DNA from: Dipteronia dyeriana
Lineage: Eukaryota > Streptophyta > Magnoliopsida > Sapindales > Sapindaceae
Assembly: GCA_032871835.1 (NCBI GenBank)
Contig: CM065299.1
Location: forward strand, 2,761,001 to 2,825,000
DNA: 64,000 nt
Direction: 5' to 3'
Both the position numbers and the translations under genes were made by a program. Shown here in pieces: positions 23,476-32,685 of the stretch. The notes beneath the pieces were generated by a model, which saw nothing but the letters and a program-made list of their open reading frames with translations, had not been told where the DNA came from and made no database searches. The number at the start of each line of letters is the position of its first letter. The first letter of the stretch is position 1.

Positions 23476-26400
23476 ATGAGAATTAGGTTGAGGGAATCGC
23501 TTAAAACTCCAGAAGGATACTGGTACGAGGGGAAATTGACACGACACAACCATTTTGATGCCCTCGCCCATATAGACGACGCGCTGAACCGTGTCCCTGT
23601 AGAATTTGCAGATGAAGACCGCCGGCGGTTTATGGCGTCATGTTTTGGGCATTTCCTAACGATGCATAGGGAGATGAAATTTTTCAATGGTATTATCCAT
23701 CGGTTGCTTTTGAGGGAGCTCCATCATAATGGCCTAACAGATGAGATGCAGTTCATGTTAGGAACCCAGTCGGTGAGGTTTTCAAAAGTGGAATTTTACC
23801 TGATCACCGGACTGCAGTTTGGAGTTGTACCAGAGACCACCATGTATGCAGTAGTGGAGAATGACATACATGAGCGGTACTTTTCTGGAGCCGAGGAGGT
23901 GTCGCTGGAGCATATTAAAGGTGTTGTCACCAGCGCAGATTTCCGAAATGCGTACGATGCTGTCAAGCTCTGCCTCTTATATATGCTGAACTAGATACTA
24001 ATGGGGGTGGATGAGAGATTCAAGATTCCAGTTTGGCAGTTTCGGCTGGTTGAGGAGCTCGATGTGTTCGACGCGTTCCCGTGGGGTGCCCACGTGTACA
24101 GGCATTCTATTCACTCATTCAAGCATGCGCTTGACGGGCGAAGAGACGGGTTTGAACGACGCCAGCAAGAAAAGGACGCTGACGTACATAGGGTGGAGAC
24201 GTACAACATATACGGTCTATCTCATGCCCTGTTGGTAAAAAGTTCGAACTACAAATTGTACTTTATTATTGATGCCCAAAATTGTATGGATACTTATCAT
24301 ACTTATCTTTGATGCAGATATTTGCTTTGGAGGTGATCCCTATTTTGGCCAAAGAGGTCGGTGTCCGGAGGGTTACTGATCTGACTTCCCCGTATTTTGA
24401 AGTGGGAGTTGACCAAACAACCGAGAGAGAACAAGCTAGCAAAGATTTTCAAAGCCAGGGTATGTATTTATTTTGTTAATGTTTTTATTAGTTAGTATTT
24501 GTACAATGACATTGTTCTAACTAATATTTCAGATGTTTACGATCAAGGAACTGGTGTCGACACCAGCTGAAAGACAGGCACCGTACTATGCATGGCTAGA
24601 CGAGGGGGGGAGCCTGTATATAGAAGATGACATGGATGATATGCCACCTGAGGTCCCTGATCATACCACCTTAGGCGGGATCAGTGGTACAGACAAGACC
24701 ATTGACAGTGAGGGATCTGAGCCTGTTGCTGGGGTTTGAGGCCAACTGACAGTGAGGGACCATTGACCATGCGTACACATCGGGATGGCCCCCAACCTCC
24801 TGATCTATTATTTAGTCCCGGAGGGTCGACTGATAGGTTTACGGGGGTGACAGACACCCAGGCTCAGCGGTCCCCCCCACCTCCCAGCACATCGATCCCC
24901 CCACCTCACAACGCATCTATCCCCCCACCTCCTAGGACATCGATTCAGCCACAGCGGTCCCCTCCCCCACCCAGCATGTATGTGGCGTCAGAGCGGTCCC
25001 CTCCCCCACCCAGCACTTCTGTTCCGTCGGAGTGGTCCCCTCCCCCACCCAGTACGTCCGTGCCGTCGGAGCGATCTCCTCCCATACCCAGCAGGTCCGT
25101 GCCATCGGAGAGGTCCCTTCCCCCACCCAGTATGTACTTACCGTTGGAGAGGTCCCCTCCCCCACCCAGCACGTTCGTGCCGTCAGAGCGGTCCACTCCC
25201 CCACCCAGCACGTCCGTGCCGTCGGAGAGGTCCCCTCCCCCACCCAGCACGTCTGTGCAGTCGAAGCGGTCCCCTCCCCCACCCAGCACGTCCGTGCCGT
25301 CGGAGCGGTCCCCTCTCCCACCCAGCATGTCGGTGGCGTCGGAGCTGTCCCCTCTCCCACCTAGCACGTTCGTGGCGTCGGAGCGGTCCCCTCTCCCACC
25401 CAACACGTTTGTACCGTTGAAGCGGGCCTCTCCCCCGGCCATTACATCGAAGCATTTAGTTAAGCGCGGATGGCAGTTGGTGAGCCCTTACACAGATCCA
25501 TGCCGTCCAAAGAGGTTGAGGATACGGCCCGAGTCTGTGGAACACATTTTTGACCCCCACGAACTAGTGGACGCTGACCACCTTACGACATATAAAGCCT
25601 TCAAGAGGAACATCAACGGGGAACAGTGAGTCCAACTTTTTATAATACAAATGGATGTACATTTCTTGTTTATTAAAATTTATGTATAGGTAAGGTAATT
25701 CAATCATTAAACAGACATGATGTGGACGTGCTGGCACCAGTTACCGCGGGATGGTTCGTGCGTATGCAGTCCAACTTCATGGACTTGGAGGACACGGCAC
25801 GTACTTAATAAGTGTCTTATTAACGTTTGTGTACAACCAGAGGATCAACGTGTTGGATACACAATTTTATGTAAGTAGGTATAGCATTTGGGAATCAAAT
25901 CGGATTTTCTGGTTATTTATTATTAATATGATATTGCCAATGCTTGTATAGCCATTTATGTTGTACATGTGGGAGAGGATGATGCCTCGTGATTCGCACG
26001 GTGCTGTGACCACAGCAAGGTGGAATGTGTTATAGTCCCGATGGTTGGAAGAGGACCTTCTGACGGTCCTTGGAGCAACCACGAGTGGAAACCACCCATG
26101 GCACGAGGTTGACGTGGTAAGTGTTACATGATGAAGATGATTTAAAAAAAAATGTTCGTATATCCTCAGCTAACACGGTATGCAAACTATTACAGGTGCT
26201 GATTCCATGCAACGTTGGGGCCCAACATTGGCTGGTGGTGAGCGTCGACCTTTGTCACGGGAAGGTTGACATTTATGACCCCTGGAGACAGGAAGTCCCT
26301 TATCAGATCAGGCACCAGCAGGTCCGGTCATTACCGTGGTTTTTACCCTCCATGTTGAGTGACGCGGGGTTCCACACAGCACGACTAGCTGGTTGTCAGG

Positions 26401-26696
26401 CGTTCCATTGGGAAAATAAGCCCTTCTCGGTCAGCCTGGTGCATACTTCTACAGTCCCCCAATAAAAGAAATAGTAAGACATTCTATTTCATTCACGTGT
26501 TTAGATATTCTTTATGAACGATTTCTAATGATGTTTTATGTGCCGAATTGTAGAGGTAACTGTGGTCCCATACTTTGAGACTTATTGAGTACATACTGGC
26601 GGGTCGAAGGCCTTTTGATTGGTCAGAGGACGACATAGAGATCATTCAGGAGAAAAAGGCTGTGGAGATTTTTTTTAACTCCAGGCCCACCAAGTG
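23476..26696 (+). pseudogene. MULE-carried DUF1985/ULP1-like (C48) protease gene, broken
   Basis: A leader exon ending at about 22458 (CAAAG before GTAAGA) probably splices to the ATG at 23476 (TTACATTGCAG then ATG). The N-terminal block (23476-24234) resembles the DUF1985 domain of plant ULP1-like transposon genes (FYLITGLQFG, FPWGAHVYRHSIHS). It has one in-frame TAG at 23992. An intron 24235-24317 and another near 24460-24531 follow, then a proline-rich repeat tail (24736-25440). The C48 peptidase core is at 26190-26696, with the catalytic His in GAQHWLVVSV, the Asp in DIYDPW, and the Cys in GNCG (26561-26563) on a separate exon. Just after that Cys the frame meets a stop that looks like a one-base deletion. 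ULP1 proteases cut SUMO from proteins; the role in MULEs is unknown. Confidence 0.75.
24952..25440 (+). repeat. 39-bp proline-rich coding minisatellite
   Basis: Twelve consecutive 39-bp units (24952-25419) and a partial thirteenth encode a 13-residue repeat of the type SPPPPSTSVPSER. It is strongly GC- and C-rich inside an AT-rich element. Because 39 is a multiple of 3, long open frames also appear on the opposite strand and in other frames; those are artefacts. Confidence 0.93.
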
Positions 26697-26875
26697 ATTT
26701 TTTGTATATTCCCATTTTATATGTACACAGACATGTAATTAATTTATGAATATTAATTCGTTCATTATTCATTCATTAATATTAATTTATTCATTAATTA
26801 GTAATTATTACAAATCCAAATTATTACAATATGATACACATCCAAAAGTTTTCAATGTGATCGAAACTTTGTCAA

Positions 26876-29233
26876 TCATTCCCTATTAGAGTCAACGTTA
26901 GGGCACGTTTGTTTGTTGTGTCCAATTGAATGGCAGATGTTACACTTGCGGCGGTATTCATCGGGAATAGCTCTTCTTGTAACTTCATTAATCATAGGTG
27001 GATTAGGACATCTCCTGGAATTATGCCCTGGTTGTCCACATCTTCTACAGGATTGTGTAGTTGTCCTCCCCGAAGACGAGACATGGCGACCCACCCTCGA
27101 GCGTCTTGCTTGTCTCCTGGAGTTTGGATTCAAAATCACCCTCTGAGCAATGTCAGATGGCACAACCCAAGTGGAAGGATGGCCCATCGGCATAATAGGA
27201 TCCCAGTACGCATTAATAAGTGTATGTCTCTTGTAGTAGTCCGTACACAAAGTTGTGAAGTCCAAGTTTCGCTCCCTGTAAAAAAAATTGAAAATGATCA
27301 GTTTCACTGAGAAAATGATCAGTAGGTTTTCATATGCATTCTGGTGCAAGTTTCTTAACTCTTCTATATGCTGGTTATATTCAAACTCGGTGTATGCGTG
27401 GGCTGCTTTGTCCATTATTGCGGCAACATCCTTCCTATGAAATCGCTTTTTGATATTTTCAGCAAAGTGTCAGCAACATATGGTATGGGTGGCATAAGGG
27501 AACACTTTAGAAATCCCTGCTTCAATGCTTGCATGCCTATCAGAAATGAAAACTAGCTCATCAATATGACCTAGGGCACCTTTCAAGCAATTCAAAAACC
27601 ATTCCCATGAAAGGTTGTTTTCTGAGTCGCCGTACCCAAAAGCAATTGGATTCACCTGTTCGTTCCCATCTTGTGCTGTTGCAACAAACATTGTACCCCA
27701 GAATCGTCCCTTTAAATGGGTACCATCAACGGCAATGACTGGACGTATACAGGTCCGAAATCCTCTAAGTGAGGCACCAATCGACATGAAGAAGTATAGA
27801 AATTTACCATATTCGTCGCACTGTAAGTCAGTGATTGTGCTAGGATTTTGTTGTTCCAAAACATAACCAAATGATGGAAGCAGTTGGAAGGTTTCCTCAT
27901 GCGTTCCATATGTCAGTGACAACGTATAATCGAGGGCGGCGTGTGCCTTACTGTACATGATTTGGATTCCATACATTGATTTCATGTCGGCGATTATGTC
28001 GTTCGGACGCATTAGTCGACCATCTTGTTGTTGAAGTCTAGGTGTAATAACTTCTCCAATTATGACTGCACTAGCTTGTCGGTGCCAGCGGTGAATTTCC
28101 TCTAACGGATAAGTGTGTTCGTTGACAAAACTTCTTACTTGAAAGTATGTGCCTTCATCTATCCTCACCGATCTTAACTTCCACGTACAATTTCCCATCA
28201 AACAAACTAGATGTAATGTTGTCTTATTGGACCTTTTCACCTTCCACTCGAAGTTCTGCCGCATTGCAAAATGGCCTACTAGTCTCTTCAAATCCTTTTT
28301 CTTTGGAAAAAATTGGCCTTTATATATCATGCTTGTAGGTTCATCTTCAAACAAGTTCCTGCTTCCACCAATACCAAACGAGTATGATTCTGCTCCTGGA
28401 ATAACCCATGTTGTGGCATTATCAGAATCATCTGCAGTTATATTAGCCCTCCCCTCGGAGGTCCCAGCTATATTTGGTGCACTGCAACTAAATCTGTGTA
28501 CATGTCTTACATGTCTTACATGTCTTTCTGTTTCGACAGGTTCTGCATCATCCTAATTGTCCTCTACATTTTCTACAAAATTTAAATTGCCCTTATTATC
28601 CACCTCATTTTCACCCCAACATCCAGTGTTGTCATTGTTGATGTCATTGTAGATCTCATTGTATTGGTGGTTGTACTGTCTACCATTCATCTCAATATGA
28701 CAACCAAATACATCGTCGAATTGAGGTCCCGGTCTATTATCATGGGCGGCTACTTCCGGTTGGACAACACATATATTTTCCCGACCATCAATCCTACTTC
28801 TTTCTGTGAACAACTGGTTGCTTCCGTCTGACGATCGAAATTGTTCGGTGTTATCAGGATGAGGGATATCTTCACCAATAACACCTCATGCTGATCTCTC
28901 GATTAGACTAACACATACTTGAGGGATCACCCTATCTTCCCCTAGCATAAACTGAACATCGTCATTGTTTCTTATAAATGTACGACATGTAGTCCCAAGA
29001 ACAATTGATAGAGACTGTAGCTCAACACTGTATTTGTTCTCATCAAACTTTAAAATGGTTTGCACGATCGACACCAGTTCGTCGTAACTCAAATTCTTTG
29101 ACACATACAAACCTTGGTTATCGGAACCTAAATTCCTCTGATTTCCGTCTGGTAATTGCTCCCATCGACCGTTGTAAGATATGATTATTCTCACCCTATC
29201 CATTGTCCTGTCAAAACCAACATCAAAAACCAT
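26876..29233 (-). pseudogene. MuDR-type MULE transposase, three nonsense codons
   Basis: One reading frame of 786 codons is interrupted by only three stops (28886-28888 TGA, 28553-28555 TAG, 27470-27472 TGA). Order: PB1-like N-terminus (IIISYNGRWEQLPDG), acidic linker, MuDR DNA-binding region (FFPKKKDLKRLVGHFAMRQ; CLMGNCTWKLR), and the catalytic MULE domain with the first Asp in PVIAVDGTHLKG and the second in LVFISDRH. The third acidic residue and the SWIM zinc finger are absent. A junction near 27275-27330, with a repeated ACTGATCATTTTC and a leftover intron end (TTTACAG), replaces them. Two CCHC knuckles end the protein (CRRCGQPGHNSRRC, CNICHSIGHNKQTC). The real start may be the internal Met of MDRVRIIIS, just after a splice acceptor (about 29212). 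The enzyme would be a DDE transposase in the nucleus; this copy is dead. Confidence 0.88.
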
Positions 29234-29314
29234 TAATAAGGAAAAAATATTTCATATTAAATTTACAATTATAAAGGATTAAACAAAAATCAAAAGTGTA
29301 AGATATGAAGTTTT

Positions 29315-29850
29315 TTTTTAAACTGATCGAGTTTTTTTTGTACATGATCGAGCCGTTTTTGTACATGATCGAGCTCTTTCTAACGGGATCGAGCTTTTTT
29401 TGTTCAAGACCGAGCTCTTTTTCTACATAATCGAGCTTTTTTATTATATGGCTCGAGCTTTTTTTCATATGGCTCGAGCTTTTTCAAATATGGCTCGAGC
29501 CTTTTTCAAATATGGCTCGAGCCTTTTTCAAATATGGTTCGACCTTTTACTTTTACGGATCGAGCTTTTTTTTTGAGGAATCGAGCTTTTTTGTAAGGGA
29601 TCGAGCTCTTTTTTTGTACGGGATTGAGCTATTTGTGTGAGGAATCGAGTTTTTTTTTTGACAATGATCGAGTTTTTTTTCTGATGGATCAAGCCTTTTT
29701 TCGAGGGATCAAGCTTTTCTTTTTACGTATCCAGCATCTATTTTTTGGATCGATCTTTTTTAGAATTTGATCGAGACTTTTTTTCAAATTTCCGAGCTTT
29801 TTTATAAATGTTTCGACCTTTTTTTAAAACCTTTCCAGCTTATATGCCCA
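29315..29850 (+). repeat. Right array of about 25 units, ~21 bp each, with ATCGAGC core
   Basis: About 25 imperfect units resembling ATCGAGCTTTTTTT plus a variable 5-8 bp spacer, more diverged than the left array. Read on the plus strand it has the same orientation as the left array, so the two arrays are direct, not inverted, repeats within the MULE. It lies in the inferred leader intron of the transposase gene (minus-strand donor near 30067, acceptor near 29212). Confidence 0.9.
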
Positions 29851-30726
29851 AGATTATAAACTTGTTTGCACCACTACAACTAAACTCGGCCAAATATATA
29901 TACAAAAAAATATGCATACATGTTCATTCATTCTTTGTAAAAAGTTTATAACTTCAGGACATCAACATAAAAAAATTGAGATAACATGTTCATAAATGTT
30001 CATACAGTGTTATACCATACAGAAATACAATAAAAAATGAAAATGAATATCAGAAATATTAATTTACCTTCTTGTGCAATATCTGAAATGTAGCTCGTTT
30101 TCTGAAGAAAAAATGGAGTAGGTGATTGATTTTCAGACAACTTTTTTGGACGACAGCCTTTAAAGAATAAAATATCGATTATTAAGGGCAATTTCGGTAG
30201 CTCATCATAATATGTGCCTTTTAAACTTAACTTATTATAACGATGACATCACTGCAAGTGATAAAAAAAAGGTGACATTCTTCATCATTTCCACAATATT
30301 TAAACACTAATTTCAAATCCTTTCATGTGGGACTTTGGTTGCACACCCAACATATCAGTTACCAAGACTTGTGAAAGTAATTGTTTTAAACTTTTCTGTT
30401 TTATTTGATCTCCATTACTGTATCATCTTTCTTTAATTGTTTTAAAGACTTTAAATCTTTCTTCCAGATAATTTTAACACAGACAGATTTTTCAGAGTAA
30501 TTGATACATTTATTTAGACTTTTACTTGTTCTTGACGTCTGTATCTTAAATTTATATCCTCCAAGATCTTTTCTTAACTTTTTTTTAAAGGGCAAATATT
30601 AATTCCAAACAAAAGATTACAAAACTAATTGAAGACGAAAATCGTACGGCATAGTCGAAAAGCTCATATGATTATCTCACGCATGGATGATATTGTTGGA
30701 TATAGTGCTGATAGTCTGTGAGTCTA

Positions 30727-30776
30727 GGCCGACCCATACCTATTGCTGGCTGGCCGACCCATACCTATTGTTGGCT
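30727..30776. repeat. 25-bp tandem duplication
   Basis: Two adjacent 25-bp units beginning GGCCGACCCATACCTATTG differ at one base. Otherwise 30363-31500 is AT-rich intergenic DNA with a short (TA)n tract near 31189-31204 and no recognised gene. Confidence 0.9.
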
Positions 30777-31500
30777 TTACACGTTTCCTACAAGCTCGCC
30801 CGCCCGTGTCCGGTTAAGAGGTTATGTCATTTAGTTGATTGTGTCAATTTACAACATGGAACAAAGGGTAGTTGAAATTGTAGGTTCTCCTTCAATGTTC
30901 CCACAGTTTTTTTTTTGTTTTTTTTTAATGAAAAATTATAATAATCTAGAGTTTGAAAAATGTGATACGATTCGAATCTACAAATTTATAGTATAAATGT
31001 GAAGAATTTACCAATTACCATTACACCGATCTTATCTTATCTTAAATATTGTAAGTACTAATCAGAATTCATAAGAAAACAGCCTTAACAAGATTCAATA
31101 GATGAGAAGAAGAAAAAAAAAGGACCATAGATTTTATAATGTACTCGCTCAATTATGCATAAATCAACGAGTCTTATAAATAAATTGATATATATATATA
31201 TATATTGTCATGAGGGCTAAATAATTTGCTAGAAATACATTGTTAAGGAATTCGTCACAGACTCACAATGATAATATTAGGTAGCAGTCTCTCTATAATG
31301 TAATATGAAATAACAGTGAGGAAATAGCACTTTCTTTTTGACAAAAAAAAAATAGCATTATATAACCATATAATTAAAGGGGTTTTAATTTCAGAATTAA
31401 TGTTTTTATTGTTTTTACCAAATAATCCATTAAAGAGACAAATTAAACTTTACCTTTTCTATTTATTTTTATTTTCTAAAACTAATTTTCTTTAAAAACT

Positions 31501-32483
31501 TTTTTTTAACTCATATCTAGATAAGTAAGATGTGTTAGGTTCATGAACCATAAGAGAATCTCACAAACTAATTTGAGATCGCTAAGGTCTAAAAAAACTC
31601 AACTTAGGATGCTTAGCAATCCAAGACAGTGAATTTAGCCTGAAAATTTGTTAGGGGGTCCAAATAAGTAAGTTGTGTGAGATTACTCAATAAAGACGGG
31701 TTTTTGCCTAAGAAGTTGCAGCCCTCGAGATGAAGTCGTTTCAGAGAACCAATATTTTCGATTGAAACAGGCAATTAGGGATATACATTTATCCTCGGGA
31801 CCCCAAATCCCCGCACCCCCATCCCTATTTAGGGATTGTTTTTTAGGGGGAAATGGAGAAATAGGGGGGATGAGGATGATTTTCATCTTTAAATTAAAAT
31901 GGGGATGGGCCCCCATCCCTATCCACACTTCCCAATTTTTTCCATAATTAAATTGAAATGGGGATGGGAATGGGGATGGAGATCCTCATTTTCTCATTTC
32001 TCCCAAAAGTATATAAATATAATTATAATATATATTTGAATTATTTGAAATATTTTATATTGAATTTGTAATGCATTATTATTTTTTTATTTGTAATGAA
32101 AGACGTTTTTTTAATTTAATTTTTAATTTTTAATTTTTAATTAAATAGAAAAATGGAAAAATAAAAGACCGGGAATACGAGAAAATAGGAAAAAACGGAG
32201 AAAATAAGAAATTGGGGATGAGAATGAGGGGGTGGGTGCCCTCCCTCCAAACATCCCCATCTAAGGGGATAGGGGAAGGATCTAGGAAGTGGGGATGGGG
32301 ATGGAAGGACCTATATTCATCCCCATCCCCCAAATATGCATCTCTACAGGTAATTCACCCAAAAAAAACTACTAAGAGAAACATCAAGGTGGATGAGCTT
32401 GGTGAGATTACCCAAAAGATGGAATTTTTCCTGAAAAACCGGACCAGCCAATAACCAAGACAGTATGGGGATTACTTTCAAAT
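31501..32483 (-). pseudogene. Truncated RLP pseudogene interrupted by a MITE
   Basis: 31501-31775 and 32347-32483 match, in the same order and orientation, RLP gene positions about 3605-3900 and 3895-4025 (mid-LRR region) at roughly 85% identity, with small indels and frame breaks. The two halves meet at one point of the RLP sequence once the 571-bp insertion is removed. No signal peptide, C-cap or promoter remains. It was a second RLP, now separated from the intact one by the nested transposon stack. Confidence 0.88.
31776..32346. mobile_element. hAT-like MITE (571 bp) in the RLP pseudogene
   Basis: It is flanked by an 8-bp direct repeat, CAGGCAAT (31768-31775) and CAGGTAAT (32347-32354). 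The left terminus TAGGGATATACATTT and the reverse-complemented right terminus TAGAGATGCATATTT are an imperfect inverted repeat. An 8-bp duplication and TAGGGATG-like ends are hAT features. The subterminal parts are rich in GGGGATGGGGATG motifs on the left (rightward to about 31985), matched near the right end. It has no coding capacity, so it is non-autonomous. Confidence 0.85.
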
Positions 32484-32685
32484 GCTATTTTAATTTTTCG
32501 AATCACCTTTTATTACATTACAAATGTTGTAGACACCCTGATATGATTGTACATTATTTAATTTTTTGTACAATATTCAAAAATGTGGTCACAATAAAAA
32601 TCAAATCGATACTTTCTCAACAAGAAAAGGGAAAGAAAAAAAAATCAATCACAGAAAGAAGGAACCAAAAAATAATGATCCGGCC

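Larger units (their letters stand above)
22233..30295. mobile_element. MULE with ULP1-like and transposase genes
   Basis: The element is flanked by a 9-bp direct repeat, ATATTTGAA (22224-22232) and ATATTTAAA (30296-30304), the length expected for Mutator-like elements. The copia 1 LTR continues exactly beyond both sides. It carries a convergent pair: a ULP1-like gene (+) and a MuDR-type transposase gene (-). The two ends (GGGGTCAAAAAAATATTGGC and, reverse-complemented, TGTGGAAATGATGAAGAATG) are not obviously inverted repeats, so this resembles the non-TIR MULEs with ULP1-type genes known from Arabidopsis (Kaonashi) and melon. The length is 8.06 kb. Both genes are broken, so this copy cannot move on its own. 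Confidence 0.88.
11223..30325 (+). mobile_element. Copia LTR retrotransposon 1 (two elements nested in its 3' LTR)
   Basis: The 5' LTR is 11223-11531 (309 bp). The initiator-Met primer-binding site TGGTATCAGAGCC is at 11532-11544. The purine-rich tract GGGGGCA lies just before the 3' LTR, which is in three pieces: 14714-14854, 22086-22232 and 30305-30325. The interruptions are the LINE (14855-22071) and the MULE (22233-30295). The host duplication TGTGG flanks the whole. LTR copies differ at roughly 20 positions, an old insertion. A TATA-like GTATATATATACAC lies in the LTR. Short LTRs and the gag type suggest an Ale/Retrofit-like copia lineage (inference). Confidence 0.88.
10707..30357 (-). 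mobile_element. TRIM-like small LTR retroelement, split by copia element 1
   Basis: Two related LTR-like blocks (10707 to about 10830, and 11074-11222 continuing at 30331-30357) bracket about 240 bp of non-coding DNA. Read on the minus strand, the right block is followed by TGGTATTAGAGTT (plus 11060-11072). This resembles the initiator-tRNA-Met primer-binding site, so the element runs leftward. It has no genes. Copia element 1 sits inside the right LTR: TGTGG at 11218-11222 is repeated at 30326-30330, and the LTR resumes beyond it. Possible outer duplications are GTAAC (10702-10706) and GTTAC (30358-30362). The two LTRs have diverged strongly, so this is the oldest layer and its ends are tentative. 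Confidence 0.55.

Noticed and set aside
24932..25455. Several long open frames on the minus strand and in other plus frames
   Set aside because: They are shadows of the 39-bp proline-rich minisatellite, which keeps frames open on both strands.
27712..27909. Small minus-strand frame in the transposase region as a separate gene
   Set aside because: It overlaps the conserved catalytic domain of the transposase in another frame and has no recognisable protein features.
22233..30295. Long terminal inverted repeats for the MULE
   Set aside because: The first and last 60 bp do not align as inverted copies; only the 9-bp duplication and gene content support the boundaries.
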